Assembly (NCBI RefSeq): GCF_030412015.1
Contig: NZ_JASNRD010000002.1
Location: 1 to 64,000, forward strand
Direction of reading: 5' to 3'
DNA: 64,000 nt
DNA from: Massilia sp. YIM B02763
GTDB lineage: Bacteria; Pseudomonadota; Gammaproteobacteria; Burkholderiales; Burkholderiaceae_D
The notes under the pieces were generated by a model. It was not told where the DNA came from. It worked only from the letters and a program-made list of their open reading frames with translations, and did not search any database. This document shows positions 36,468-45,831 of this stretch, one piece after another. The stretch's first letter is position 1. Each line of letters begins with the position of its first letter. The position numbers and the translations under genes were made by a program.

Positions 36468-37844
36468 TTACTTGGTGTTCGCCTGGTCCATGTCCTTGCC
36501 GCCGTCGTGCTCGATCGCCTTGCGTACCTTGGCGACGTCCGCGGCGCTCACGCCGCCGGCGTGATTGCCCCAGCTGCTGCGCACGAAGGTGGCCAGCTGC
36601 GCGGCCTCGTCGTCCGACAGGCGCCATGCGAAGCCCGGCATGGCCAGGTCCGACGGACGCTCCTTGGTCGACGGCAGGCGGCTGCCGGCCAGGATCACGC
36701 GCACCAGCGAGGTCGCATCGTCGGCCAGCACGGTCGGGTTGCCGGGCAACGCCGGGAACGTGATCGAATTGGACTTGCCGTCGCTGCGGTGGCAGGCGTT
36801 GCAGTTGTCGAGGTAGAGCTGGGCACCGCGGTTGTCGCGGTCGTTGCCCGCCTTCAGCAGGCGCGTGGTGTCCTCGCTGGCGGCGAACGTGGCCTTGTTG
36901 GCGCCGTCGGCCGGCAGCGACTTCAGGTACAGCGCGATCGCGTGCAGGTCGCCGTCGTTCATCAGCTGGCCGCTGTGGGCGACGACGTCGTTCATCGGCT
37001 CGCCGACCACCGCGCTGTGGCGGTTACGGCCGGTCTTGAGCGTGTCGACGATGTCCTGCTCGGTCCACGAACCCAGGCCGTCGACCTTGTCGCCGCGCAG
37101 GTTGACCGCGCGCCAGCCGTCGATCAGCGGACCGCCGGCCAGGAACTGTTTGCCCGACTCGTCCAGCGCCAGTTCCTGCATGGTCGTCGCGCGCGGCGTG
37201 TGGCAGGTGCCGCAGTGGCCGGGGCCCTGCACCAGGTAGGCGCCGCGGGCCAGCTGCTCGTTCTGGTACTTCGAGACCTGGAACGGGGCGGCATCGCCCG
37301 GACCGAACTGCTTGCGCCAGATCGCCAGCGGCCAGCGGATCGACAGCGGCCAGGCGATGTCGTTCTTGTGGTTGGCCTGGTTGACCGGCTCCACGCCGTG
37401 CATGAAGTAGGCGTACAGGGCGCGCAGGTCCTGGTCGCTCAGCTTCACGTACGACGGGTACGGCATGGCCGGATACAGCGAATCGCCGTCCTTGCGGATG
37501 CCGTGGCGGATCGCGCGGTCGAAGTCGTTCAGCGTGTAGTTGCCGATACCGTTCGTCTTGTCCGGCGTGATGTTCGTGCTGTACATATTGCCGATCGGCG
37601 ACTGGATCACGCGGCCGCCCGCATACGACTTGCCGCCCGGCGCCGTGTGGCAGGCCACGCAGTCCGCCGTGATCGCCACGTAGCGGCCCATCTCGACCAG
37701 CTTGGCCTGGTCGACGGAGGCGTCGGCCGGGGCGATGGCGCGGGTCTCGGTCGGCGTCAAGGCATAGGCCAGCGCGCCGGCGAAGACCACCGCGCCGATA
37801 CCGACGACAGCGGCGATTGCTTTTTTAGTAGTACTCATCGTCAT
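36468..37844 (-). CDS. Triheme cytochrome c subunit of gluconate 2-dehydrogenase-type complex
   Basis: A 458-residue protein with an N-terminal membrane anchor or signal (residues about 8-28) and three haem-binding motifs: CVACH, CGTCH and CNACH. This three-haem layout belongs to the cytochrome subunits of gluconate, sorbitol and alcohol dehydrogenases, which pass electrons to ubiquinone or an oxidase on the periplasmic face. It is the last gene of a three-gene operon, 12 bases after the flavoprotein. A similar protein is encoded at 46539. Confidence 0.92.
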   Translation of the reverse strand: MTMSTTKKAIAAVVGIGAVVFAGALAYALTPTETRAIAPADASVDQAKLVEMGRYVAITADCVACHTAPGGKSYAGGRVIQSPIGNMYSTNITPDKTNGIGNYTLNDFDRAIRHGIRKDGDSLYPAMPYPSYVKLSDQDLRALYAYFMHGVEPVNQANHKNDIAWPLSIRWPLAIWRKQFGPGDAAPFQVSKYQNEQLARGAYLVQGPGHCGTCHTPRATTMQELALDESGKQFLAGGPLIDGWRAVNLRGDKVDGLGSWTEQDIVDTLKTGRNRHSAVVGEPMNDVVAHSGQLMNDGDLHAIALYLKSLPADGANKATFAASEDTTRLLKAGNDRDNRGAQLYLDNCNACHRSDGKSNSITFPALPGNPTVLADDATSLVRVILAGSRLPSTKERPSDLAMPGFAWRLSDDEAAQLATFVRSSWGNHAGGVSAADVAKVRKAIEHDGGKDMDQANTK

Positions 37845-37856
37845 TGTCGTTTGTCC

Positions 37857-39632
37857 TTATGCTTGCACCAGCGGGCCCGGGGCCTTCAGGTATTGCTCGC
37901 GGATCGCCTTGGCGCACCAGTACGCCAGGCCGCCCACCAGGCCGGTCGGGTTGTAGCCGTTGTTCTGCGGGAACGCGTTGGCGCCCGGCACGAACACGTT
38001 CGACACATCCCACGACTGCAGGTACTTGTTCAGGGCCGAGGTCTTCGGATCCTTGCCCATGATCGCGCCGCCGCAGGTGTGGGTCGACTGGTACTGGGTG
38101 ATGTTGTAGTGCGAGCCGTCCTTCTTGGCATCGCCCTTCATCGCCACCGGATTGAGGACCTTGGACATCTGCTGGGCCTTGTCGACCAGGTACTGCGAGG
38201 CCTTGATCTCGTTGTCGTGCCAGTCGAAGGTCATGCGCAGCATCGGACGGCCGAAGGCATCCTTGTAGTTCGGATCGAGGCTCAGGTAGGCATCGTCGTA
38301 GGACATGCACGAACCCTGCACTTCGAAGTAGAACTGGTGGCGGAAGAACTTCTTGACACCCGCCTTCCACTCGCTGCCCCAGTTCGGGATGCCCGGCGGG
38401 GTGGCGATGCCGCGGATCGGACCGGAGCCCGGCTGGCGCGCCCAGACGATGCCGCCGCCGATGAAGCCGGACTTGGTCGGATCGTTCTGCTTGCCGTTCA
38501 GGTCGTCGAAGGTGGCGCCGGCGCCGCCGATGCCGATGAACGGGTTGGCCTGCACGTCTTCGTTGAAGAACAGGTTCACGCGGTTCAGGTTCTGGTACGA
38601 GTAGTTCTTGCCGATGGTGCCCGTCTTGGTGACCGGGTCGTACGGGGTACCGATGCCCGACAGCAGCATCAGGTGCACGTTCATGTACGAGAAGGCGCAC
38701 AGCAGCACGATGTCGGCCGGCTGTTCGCATTCGCGGCCCTGGGCGTCCAGGTAGGTCACGCCGGTGGCCTTCTTCTTGTCGGCATCCAGGTTGACCTTCA
38801 GCACCTGGGCATGGGTACGCATCTCGAAGTTCTTGCGGCCGCGCACGACCGGCCAGACGTTGGCGTTCGGGCTCGCCTTCGAGTAGTTCAGGCAGCCGTA
38901 GTCCGAGCAGAAGCCGCAGGCATTGCACGGGCCCATCTGGCAGCCGTAGGGGTTGATGTAGGGCTGCGAGGCGTTCGAGGCCGGGATCGGATAGGCGTGG
39001 TAGCCCATCTCGGCGGCGGCCTTGTAGAACATTTCCGCGCCCAGGTAGTTCGGGTTCGGCGGCAGCGGGTATTCGCGCTTGCGGGCGCCTTCGAACGGGT
39101 TGCCGCCCTCGATGATCTTGCCGTTCAGGTTGCCGGCCTTGCCCGAGGTGCCGCACACGTATTCGAACATGTCCAGGCTTTCTTCCAGCTCCTCGTAGGT
39201 GACCGGGAAGTCCTGGATGGTCATGTTGGCGGGGATGAACTTCTTGCCGAAGCGCTGTTCCAGGCTGCTGCGCGCGGTGAAGTCTTCCGGCAGCGGACGG
39301 AAGTGCGCGCCCGACCAGTGGCTGCCCGCGCCGCCCACGCCGGTACCCGGCTTGAACGAGCCCATCTGGCGATACGGCACCGCGGTGTCGTTGGTGCTGT
39401 GACGGATGGTCAGGGTTTCCTGCGACAGCGACTGCAGGTACTTGCGGTGCACGGAGCCTTCCAGTTCGTCGACCACGCGCGGATACGCGAAGTCGGGCAC
39501 CGTGTCGCGGTCCGGGCCGCGCTCCAGGCAGACCACGGTCAGGCCCTGGTCCGTGAGTTCCTTCGCCAGGATCGAGCCGGTCCAGCCGGCGCCGACGATC
39601 ACGGCGTCTACTTTGTTCTTTACGATTGCCAT
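37857..39632 (-). CDS. GMC-family flavoprotein subunit, gluconate 2-dehydrogenase type
   Basis: A 591-residue FAD oxidoreductase. The N-terminal dinucleotide-binding fold is DAVIVGAGWTGSILAKEL with the acidic ERGPDRD. The GMC pattern GSHWSGAHFRPLPEDF and the C-terminal FAD contact region TCGGAIMGKD ... GGLAYWCAKAI are present. It lacks its own signal peptide and would be exported as a complex with the Tat-targeted small subunit upstream. The substrate (gluconate, 2-ketogluconate or another sugar acid) cannot be fixed from sequence. Confidence 0.92.
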   Translation of the reverse strand: MAIVKNKVDAVIVGAGWTGSILAKELTDQGLTVVCLERGPDRDTVPDFAYPRVVDELEGSVHRKYLQSLSQETLTIRHSTNDTAVPYRQMGSFKPGTGVGGAGSHWSGAHFRPLPEDFTARSSLEQRFGKKFIPANMTIQDFPVTYEELEESLDMFEYVCGTSGKAGNLNGKIIEGGNPFEGARKREYPLPPNPNYLGAEMFYKAAAEMGYHAYPIPASNASQPYINPYGCQMGPCNACGFCSDYGCLNYSKASPNANVWPVVRGRKNFEMRTHAQVLKVNLDADKKKATGVTYLDAQGRECEQPADIVLLCAFSYMNVHLMLLSGIGTPYDPVTKTGTIGKNYSYQNLNRVNLFFNEDVQANPFIGIGGAGATFDDLNGKQNDPTKSGFIGGGIVWARQPGSGPIRGIATPPGIPNWGSEWKAGVKKFFRHQFYFEVQGSCMSYDDAYLSLDPNYKDAFGRPMLRMTFDWHDNEIKASQYLVDKAQQMSKVLNPVAMKGDAKKDGSHYNITQYQSTHTCGGAIMGKDPKTSALNKYLQSWDVSNVFVPGANAFPQNNGYNPTGLVGGLAYWCAKAIREQYLKAPGPLVQA

Positions 39633-39651
39633 TGTCTGTTATTCCTCGCGT

Positions 39652-40380
39652 TTATCCACGGCGTCCGGCCAGGTCGACCGGACCGATCGGATACGGCTTG
39701 TCGCGCACCTCGACCCAGTCGAGGTAGTCGCCGCGCATGCCCGGATAGCCGATCATCTTCCACGAGCCCATGCCCTTGTTGCCGCCGTGTTTCGGGTCGG
39801 CGAAGTAGCCGTTGCGGGTCTCGGTCAGCAGGTTGGCGAAGAAGATCTTCGAGGAGATGTTCTCGAACTTCAGCTTGCCGCCTTCGCATTCCTTCAGCAG
39901 CGCTTCCTGCTGGGCCTTTTCCAGGTCGGCGAACTTCTTGCCGCCGAAGGTCTTGGCACAGTGGTTGTCGAGATCCTTGATGCCGACGCGCAGGATGTCC
40001 TTCAGCGGCAGCTTGCCCTGGTAGCCGAACTCCCCCGGCGCTTCCAGGAACGGACCCTGCAGGTACCAGATGCTGCCGGCCGCGTACGGGGTCTGCATGT
40101 GGCGGTCGAGGAACTCGAGGGTGCCGAGCTCGATGGCGCCCGGACCGTGTTCGTCGTGCGGGATGAGGCGATCGACGGCGGCCGTCAGGAAACGCCATTC
40201 GTCGGCGGTGAAGAAGGCCGGGTTGTAGGCATCCGGTTTTCCTTCCGGAGCAGCGGTCGCCGCGGCGTCGGCGGGTTTCAGGCCGGCATTCAGGACACCC
40301 GCCGCGCCGACACCCATCGGCACGAACATCAGGCTCTTGATCAGGCGCCGACGCGAAGGAGATTGCTGGTCGTCAGACAT
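39652..40380 (-). CDS. Gluconate 2-dehydrogenase subunit 3-type protein (Tat-targeted)
   Basis: A 242-residue small subunit. The N-terminus carries a twin-arginine signal (SPSRRRLIKSLMFVPMG), which would carry the folded flavoprotein across the inner membrane. The mature part has the family pattern FFTADEWRFLTAAVDRLIPHDE. It is the first gene of the operon; 19 bases separate it from the flavoprotein. The AT-rich 344 bases upstream contain a Fur-box-like sequence. Confidence 0.9.
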   Translation of the reverse strand: MSDDQQSPSRRRLIKSLMFVPMGVGAAGVLNAGLKPADAAATAAPEGKPDAYNPAFFTADEWRFLTAAVDRLIPHDEHGPGAIELGTLEFLDRHMQTPYAAGSIWYLQGPFLEAPGEFGYQGKLPLKDILRVGIKDLDNHCAKTFGGKKFADLEKAQQEALLKECEGGKLKFENISSKIFFANLLTETRNGYFADPKHGGNKGMGSWKMIGYPGMRGDYLDWVEVRDKPYPIGPVDLAGRRG

Positions 40381-40609
40381 GAAAAATCTCTCTCTTATAA
40401 AAATAAAAAATGCCGCATGGAAACAGCACTCGAATTGTGCATTTTAACCTGCGTTCGTGCACGTAAATCCACTCGATACAATCAAGAAACATATTCGTTT
40501 TGTATAAATGCAACGACCTCGTAGAAACACCTATTGACGGATTCTCTCCAAAAATCACGCGCTTCACGCTTTCGAACAAAAACGCCAAGTCCTTGTTCCA
40601 TAAGAAATT
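40381..40609. other. AT-rich leader upstream of the dehydrogenase operon, no gene seen
   Basis: This stretch is clearly richer in A and T than its surroundings. It should hold the promoter of the minus-strand dehydrogenase operon. A TTAAAAT-like element (minus strand, near 40442) is a possible -10. An open frame of 91 codons on the minus strand shows no coding features. Confidence 0.5.
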
Positions 40610-40628
40610 ATTAGTGAGAATCATTCTC
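40610..40628. promoter_or_regulatory. Fur-box-like inverted repeat
   Basis: ATTAGTGAGAATCATTCTC matches 14 of 19 positions of the classical Fur consensus and contains the core palindrome GAGAAT-C-ATTCTC. It is about 230 bases upstream of the dehydrogenase operon start. Iron control of a cytochrome-bearing complex would be plausible. Confidence 0.45.
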
Positions 40629-40666
40629 GCGATGGGGTGGCAGGCCACGCGCGGCTGGACGGTGCG

Positions 40667-40703
40667 AAAAAAAACTCCCCGGCCGTTTCCGGTCCGGGGA
40701 GTC
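40667..40703 (-). terminator. Intrinsic terminator of rpoD
   Basis: On the minus strand, stem ACTCCCCGG paired with CCGGGGAGT is followed by eight T. It lies just downstream of the rpoD stop. Confidence 0.9.
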
Positions 40704-40724
40704 GTCGAGATCGGCGCCGCGCGC

Positions 40725-43457
40725 TTACTGGTTCTGCAGGAAGGTCTTGAGCTTGTCCGAACGCGAAGGCTGGCGCAGCTTGCTCATCGCCTTGGCTTCG
40801 ATCTGGCGGATACGCTCGCGGGTCACGTCGAACTGCTTGCCCACTTCTTCCAGCGTGTGGTCGTTCGACATCTCGACGCCGTAGCGCATGCGCAGCACCT
40901 TGGCTTCGCGCGGGGTCAGCGAATCGAGCACCTCCTTGATCACGCCGCGCATCGAGGCGTGCATCGCCGCTTCCAGCGGCGCCAGGGTGGCGTTGTCCTC
41001 GATGAAGTCGCCCAGCTGCGAATCGCCATCCTCGCCCATCGGGGTCTCCATGGAGATCGGCTCCTTGGCGATCTTCATGATCTCGCGCACCTTCGATTCC
41101 GGCATCTCCATCTTGGTCGCCAGCGTCGCCATGTCCGGCTCGCTGCCAGTTTCCTGCATGATCTGGCGCGAGATGCGGTTCATCTTGTTGATCGTTTCGA
41201 TCATGTGCACCGGCACGCGGATGGTGCGGGCCATGTCGGCGATCGAACGGGTGATCGCCTGGCGGATCCACCAGGTCGCGTAGGTCGAGAATTTATAACC
41301 GCGGCGGTACTCGAACTTGTCGACGGCCTTCAGCAGGCCGATATTGCCTTCCTGGATCAGGTCCAGGAACTGCAGGCCGCGGTTGATGTATTTCTTCGCG
41401 ATCGAGATCACCAGGCGCAGGTTGGCGACCGTCATTTCGCGCTTCGCGGTCCGGGCGCGCTTTTCGCCGGCAGCCATCTGCTTGTTGATCTTGCGCAGGT
41501 CGGCCAGCGGCAGCGCGACGCGTGCCTGCAGGTCGATCATGCGCTGCTGCAGTTCCTGGATCGCCGGCGCGTTACGGCCCAGCACGGCACTGTAGGGATA
41601 GGCGCAATCGACTTCGCGCTGCACCCATTGCAGGTCCGTCTCGTTGCCCGGGAAGACCTTGATGAAGTGGGCGCGCGGCATGCCGCAGCGGTTCACGCAG
41701 ATGTCCAGCACGGCGCGCTCGATCGAGCGCACTTCGTCCATCTGGCCGCGCAGGGTGTCGCACAGCTTTTCCACGATCTTGGCCGTGAAGCGGATGCCCA
41801 GCAGCTCGCTCGAGATGACGGCCTGCGCGTCCTCGTAGGCCTCGGAGCCGTAGCCCTGGGTCTTGAACGCATGGCCCATCTTGTCGAACTGCTTCTCGAT
41901 GACGGCGAATTTTTCCAGCGCATTCTCGCGCAGCGCGGCCAACTGCTCGGCCGAGTAGCCGGCGGCGGCGCTGCCGCCCGATTCGCCCTCTTCCTCTTCG
42001 TCCTCGACGTCTTCCTCGTCCTCGTCCTCATCCGACGACGCGGCCGCCGCCGGCGCCGGGGCGGCGGCTTCGTTCAGGTCGACGAAGCCGTCGACCACGT
42101 CGTCGATCTTCAGTTCGTCGGACGCGATCTTGTGCGACAGCGCGATGATTTCCGAGATCGTCACCGGGCAGGCCGAAATCGCCTGCACCATGTCCTTCAG
42201 GCCTTCCTCGATGCGCTTGGCGATGGCGATCTCGCCTTCGCGCGTCAGCAGCGACACGGCGCCCATCTCGCGCATGTACATGCGCACCGGGTCCGTCGTG
42301 CGGCCGAAGTCGGAGTCGACCGTCGACAGCGCCGTCGCGGCGGCCGCCTCGACCTCGTCCTCCGAGGTCGGGGTGACGACGGCGTCCGACAGCAGCATCA
42401 TTTCCGCTTCCGGGGCGCGCTCGTAGACGGCGATGCCCATGTCGTTGAAGGTCGCGATGATGCCTTCGATCGCTTCCGGATCGATGATGTTTTCCGGCAG
42501 GTGGTCGTTGATCTCCGCATGGGTCAGGTAGCCGCGCTCCTTGCCCATGTTGATCAGGTTCTTCAGCTGCGTGCGGCGCTTTTCCAGTTCCTCGTTCGAG
42601 AAGCCCTCTTCGCCACCCAGCATGCCCGGCACGCCCTTGGCCTTGCGCTCGCGCAGCTTGGAGGCCGCCTTCAGTTCGGCGCGCTCGACCGCGTTCAGCG
42701 CCGCGATCTCGTCGTTCTCGGGCACGAATTCGCTCGGCTTGCGGCCGCGGCGGCCCGGCACCTTCACCTGCGGCAGCAGGTAGCCGGACGTGTCGATGGC
42801 GGCCAGCGCGGCGGCGTCGGTGGTGGTGCTGACGGAACCGACGGCGGCCGGCGCCGCTTGCGCCGGGTTCGCGCCCGGCTCGACGCGGCGCGCAGTGCGG
42901 GTGCGCACGACGCGCGGCGCCGGGGCGGCTTCCTCGGCCGGTTCGGCGGCCGCAACGGCCGCAATGGCCCCAGCGGCCGGTGCCGGCGCGGCTTCCTCGG
43001 CCGCGGCCTTCAGCGCGGCCAGCTTCGAGACGCGCTTGCGCACGATCACCGGCGGCGCGCTCGGCGCGGCCGGGGTCGGGATGTAGCCGGCGTCGTCGCC
43101 CGCATCGGCATCGCCGGCAGCCACGGCGGCCGGCGCCGCCGACACCACCGACGGCGCGGCGGCCACCGCTTCCGGCACCTCGGCCGCGACCTCGGCGGCC
43201 AGCGCCTGCGCTTCGATTGCGCCGGCAGCGGCGGCGGTATCGACGGCATCGGCCGGGAGCTGCTGCGCCTGCGCCTCCTCCGCCTGGGCCGCCTTCAGCG
43301 ATGCCAGGCGCGAACGCGTCTTGACCACCGTGACCTTGGCCGCCGCTTCCGTTTCGAGGAAATACGAGGTCGCGGTTTTCGGCACCGACAGCTGCGCCGT
43401 GCCCGTGGTGGCCGGCTTCTTCGCTGTCAGAGTCAACGTCTTGGCGGTGTTTTTCAT
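40725..43457 (-). CDS. rpoD: RNA polymerase primary sigma factor RpoD with long N-terminal extension
   Basis: The housekeeping sigma-70. The conserved part begins near residue 294 ([20 protein letters not shown] is region 1.1). Region 1.2 is at about 388 ([12 protein letters not shown]), region 2 contains [20 protein letters not shown] and [16 protein letters not shown], and region 4 has [20 protein letters not shown]. At 910 residues it is about 300 longer than the E. coli protein. The extra N-terminal 290 residues are Ala/Pro/Glu-rich and repeat a basic motif ([30 protein letters not shown]). An acidic insert ([18 protein letters not shown]) lies in the non-conserved region. GGAGAAA precedes the ATG. 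No dnaG or rpsU is adjacent. Confidence 0.96.
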   Translation of the reverse strand: MKNTAKTLTLTAKKPATTGTAQLSVPKTATSYFLETEAAAKVTVVKTRSRLASLKAAQAEEAQAQQLPADAVDTAAAAGAIEAQALAAEVAAEVPEAVAAAPSVVSAAPAAVAAGDADAGDDAGYIPTPAAPSAPPVIVRKRVSKLAALKAAAEEAAPAPAAGAIAAVAAAEPAEEAAPAPRVVRTRTARRVEPGANPAQAAPAAVGSVSTTTDAAALAAIDTSGYLLPQVKVPGRRGRKPSEFVPENDEIAALNAVERAELKAASKLRERKAKGVPGMLGGEEGFSNEELEKRRTQLKNLINMGKERGYLTHAEINDHLPENIIDPEAIEGIIATFNDMGIAVYERAPEAEMMLLSDAVVTPTSEDEVEAAAATALSTVDSDFGRTTDPVRMYMREMGAVSLLTREGEIAIAKRIEEGLKDMVQAISACPVTISEIIALSHKIASDELKIDDVVDGFVDLNEAAAPAPAAAASSDEDEDEEDVEDEEEEGESGGSAAAGYSAEQLAALRENALEKFAVIEKQFDKMGHAFKTQGYGSEAYEDAQAVISSELLGIRFTAKIVEKLCDTLRGQMDEVRSIERAVLDICVNRCGMPRAHFIKVFPGNETDLQWVQREVDCAYPYSAVLGRNAPAIQELQQRMIDLQARVALPLADLRKINKQMAAGEKRARTAKREMTVANLRLVISIAKKYINRGLQFLDLIQEGNIGLLKAVDKFEYRRGYKFSTYATWWIRQAITRSIADMARTIRVPVHMIETINKMNRISRQIMQETGSEPDMATLATKMEMPESKVREIMKIAKEPISMETPMGEDGDSQLGDFIEDNATLAPLEAAMHASMRGVIKEVLDSLTPREAKVLRMRYGVEMSNDHTLEEVGKQFDVTRERIRQIEAKAMSKLRQPSRSDKLKTFLQNQ

Positions 43458-43711
43458 GTAGCTTTCTCCAGTCGAGGCGAGATGCGCGCCTGCGAAGTCA
43501 AAGATCCACCCGGCCTGCGTCGCAAGCCTGGAGGAAGTAATAAGGGAAGGGCCCTAACTAGGGGCGGACCTGCCGGATATCAAGCATCCCTGCTACTGCT
43601 GCTGGCCGGTCGGCGCTTGGCACGGCAAGCCGGACGATCCGGGGCGTGCACGCAACGGGACGGGAAGCAGGACGGCAAGGGTTGGATATCGCGGTTTAGC
43701 ATGTCGGAACG
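43458..43711. other. Leader of rpoD, no gene seen
   Basis: About 250 non-coding bases between the terminator at 43712 and the rpoD start. It should hold the rpoD promoter, but no good -35/-10 pair stood out. Confidence 0.4.
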
Positions 43712-43739
43712 AAAAAAAGCCCGTCAGACAACGGGCTTG
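43712..43739 (-). terminator. Orphan intrinsic terminator upstream of rpoD
   Basis: On the minus strand AAGCCCGT pairs with ACGGGCTT and is followed by seven T. No annotated minus-strand gene precedes it, so it would end a short transcript arising between 43740 and about 44070. Confidence 0.75.
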
Positions 43740-44073
43740 AAATCTATTTTTCCAAGGGAGAAATAGAGGAGACAGGCACATTATGCACTAAGGAAAGATT
43801 TAGTGATAATTGAAATATTCGATAATGGATATATATTTCACGCATATCCGCCCGTCTTCGACCCCTGGCCGGTCTGCGTCGGCGCAAGCTCGACGCAAGG
43901 AAAGAGGCGGATCATACACGATTTCTTGCCGGCGCGCCGCCTCCCTGCACTTTTTGGGTGCACCCCGGCTGCGCTCCATCAAGCGCGAAATCGCGCCGAA
44001 AAACGATTCCCGACACCGCTCGGCGGCGCGCTATGCCCTCTGCCATGCTATCCTTCCGCTTCCTGCTCTTACC
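43740..44073. ncRNA. Possible small RNA or leader region between proQ and rpoD
   Basis: No convincing protein gene. Next to the terminator is a hairpin, CTATTTTTCC paired with GGGAGAAATAG (43744-43766), and then an unusually AT-rich stretch (43790-43850). A minus-strand transcript starting in the AT-rich part and ending at 43712 would be roughly 100 to 200 bases. The same interval must hold the proQ promoter on the plus strand. Confidence 0.3.
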
Positions 44074-44637
44074 ATGAAGTCAATGAACACGATTAGCACC
44101 GCCGCCGAACCTTCCCAGGCCACCGAAGACAGCACCGCCAACGCCGCCCCCGCACCCGTCGAGGGCGCCGCCGGCGTGGACCAGGCCGCAAGCGGCGACA
44201 CCACCGCGGACACGGCGTCCGCCGCCGGCGCGGGCGCCGACGCGCAGTCGCCGCGCGCCCTGCTCAAGCAGCTGCAGCAGCAATTCAAGGCCTTCCGCGA
44301 GTGCCTGCCGCTGGCCATCGGCATCGACAAGCAGGTGCTGGCGCGCATGCCGAACCTGAACCGCAAGGCGATGCGCGCCGCGCTGGGCATCCACACGGGC
44401 TCCATGCGCTACCTGCGTGCGATGGAAAAGGCCACCGTGCGCTTCGACCTGGACGGCAATCCAGGCGCCGAAGTCACCGACACCCACCGCTTGCACGCCA
44501 AGGAATTGCTGCAGCAGCGCTTCAAGAAGGAAGCCGAGCGCAAGAAGGCCGAGCGCGACGCCGCCGCCCAGGCCGAGGCCGACCGCAAGCGCCAGGAAAA
44601 GCTGCAGCAGCTCGCCTCCAAGTTCGCCAAGCGCTGA
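44074..44637 (+). CDS. proQ: ProQ/FinO-family RNA chaperone
   Basis: A 187-residue RNA-binding protein. The first 60 residues are a flexible Ala/Thr/Glu-rich tail. The ProQ/FinO domain (about 60-140) has the pattern FKAFRECLPLAIGIDKQVLA and KAMRAALGIHTGSMRYLRAM. The C-terminal tail is Lys/Arg-rich coiled coil (RFKKEAERKKAERDAAAQAE). Such proteins bind structured small RNAs and mRNA 3' ends. Start is ATG 44074; ATG 44083 is possible. Its stop overlaps the next start (TGATG), so it is coupled to an exonuclease. Confidence 0.88.
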   Translation: MKSMNTISTAAEPSQATEDSTANAAPAPVEGAAGVDQAASGDTTADTASAAGAGADAQSPRALLKQLQQQFKAFRECLPLAIGIDKQVLARMPNLNRKAMRAALGIHTGSMRYLRAMEKATVRFDLDGNPGAEVTDTHRLHAKELLQQRFKKEAERKKAERDAAAQAEADRKRQEKLQQLASKFAKR

Positions 44638-45329
44638 TGGACGAGGCCGAGGACAACGCCCTCCCTCCCTACGAAGGCATCAAGCTGGCCGACGTGCGCC
44701 TGGTGCGCACGCGCCAGGACGCCGAGGCGGCCCTGGCCGCCTTGAGCGCATCCGACGCGGTCGGCTTCGACACCGAATCGAAGCCGACCTTCCAGAAAGG
44801 CGAAGTCTCGACCGGGCCGCACCTGGTGCAGCTCGCCACCGACGACCACGCCTACCTGTTCCAGATCGGCATGGCACGCCACGCGCCCGCCGTCGACGGC
44901 GCGCCGGATCCGCTGGCGGCCATTCCCGGCATCGACGTGCTGCGCGCCGTGCTGGAGTCCCCCGCGATCCTGAAGGCCGGCTTCGGCCTGGGCGACGACC
45001 TGCGCCGCCTGCGCGCCAAGCTGGGCATCGAGACGGTCAACGTGGTCGACCTGGCCACGGCCCTGCGCCGCGGCGAGCGCAACGCCTGGGGCGCGAAGAC
45101 GGCCGTCGAACGCTTCTTCGGCCAGCGCCTGCAGAAGTCGCGCAAGATCACCACCACCAACTGGGCCTTGCCGCGCCTGTCCGAAAAACAGATCCTGTAC
45201 GCGGCCGACGACGCCCACGTGGCCCTGCGCATCTACCGCCACTGGCGCGCCAATCCGCCGCCGCCGCTGCCGCCCCGGCACAACCCGGGCGGACCGCGGC
45301 GCGCGGCCCAGCCCAAGCCGCGGGACTGA
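44637..45329 (+). CDS. 3'-5' exonuclease, DEDDy (RNase D-like) family
   Basis: A 230-residue DEDD nuclease. Motif I is VGFDTESKP (Asp and Glu), motif II lies in LKAGFGLGDDLRRL, and motif III is LYAADDAHVALRIY with the Tyr and Asp of the DEDDy class. It lacks the HRDC domain of full RNase D. The Pro/Arg-rich tail is of low complexity. Its start codon overlaps the proQ stop, linking an RNA chaperone with a possible RNA- or DNA-trimming enzyme. Substrate type is unknown. Confidence 0.88.
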   Translation: MDEAEDNALPPYEGIKLADVRLVRTRQDAEAALAALSASDAVGFDTESKPTFQKGEVSTGPHLVQLATDDHAYLFQIGMARHAPAVDGAPDPLAAIPGIDVLRAVLESPAILKAGFGLGDDLRRLRAKLGIETVNVVDLATALRRGERNAWGAKTAVERFFGQRLQKSRKITTTNWALPRLSEKQILYAADDAHVALRIYRHWRANPPPPLPPRHNPGGPRRAAQPKPRD

Positions 45330-45360
45330 AAGCGGCCTGCACCCGTCTTATAATGACGGG

Positions 45361-45738
45361 ATGCGCGTTTTCCCACTGTCCCTCCTCCTGGCCGCCGCGG
45401 CGGCCTTGCAGGGCTGCTCCCCTTCCGGTCCCGTCGACGGCGCCGCCGCCTTCCAGAAATGCGCGTCCTGCCACGCGGTGGGTCCGAACGCCCATGGCGG
45501 CTTCGGTCCGCAATTGAACGGCCTGTTCGGCCGCCGTGCCGGCACGACACCCGACTATGCCTATTCCGACGCGATGAAGCGCTCGAACATCGTGTGGGAC
45601 GATGCCACGCTGGCCGCCTTCCTGCGCGACCCGCACAACGTCGTCCCCGGCACCAGGATGCGCTTCTGGGGAATCGGCAACGAACGCGAGATCGCCGCCC
45701 TGCTGGACCACTTGCGCACCTTCCAGGACGTCCGCTAG
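45361..45738 (+). CDS. Monohaem cytochrome c, probable lipoprotein
   Basis: A 125-residue class I cytochrome c. The N-terminus has a lipobox (ALQGC, Cys19), suggesting a membrane-anchored periplasmic lipoprotein. The haem motif is CASCH (residues 34-38), and the axial Met is in PGTRMRFWG. The middle pattern GPNAHGGFGPQLNGLFGRRAG is typical of mitochondrial-like c cytochromes. It lies 31 bases after the exonuclease gene. It is followed by two further cytochrome genes. Confidence 0.9.
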   Translation: MRVFPLSLLLAAAAALQGCSPSGPVDGAAAFQKCASCHAVGPNAHGGFGPQLNGLFGRRAGTTPDYAYSDAMKRSNIVWDDATLAAFLRDPHNVVPGTRMRFWGIGNEREIAALLDHLRTFQDVR

Positions 45739-45831
45739 CGCCCCCTCCTTTTGCCCACCCAAAAGATTGCGTAAAAGTTAAATCTACGCGGTATGATGCA
45801 GCGGTAAAGCTTTTCCTTGTCAGGGAATTCC

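Noticed and set aside
36045..39980. 1311-codon plus-strand open frame opposite the dehydrogenase operon
   Set aside because: It is antisense to three clear genes and reads as Arg/Val/Gln-rich low complexity with no domain.
40373..40648. 91-codon minus-strand frame in the AT-rich leader of the dehydrogenase operon
   Set aside because: No ribosome-binding site, no recognisable family, and it overlaps the start of the small-subunit gene and the Fur-like site.
43800..43982. 60-codon minus-strand frame between rpoD and proQ
   Set aside because: No ribosome-binding site or family resemblance; the composition fits non-coding sequence.
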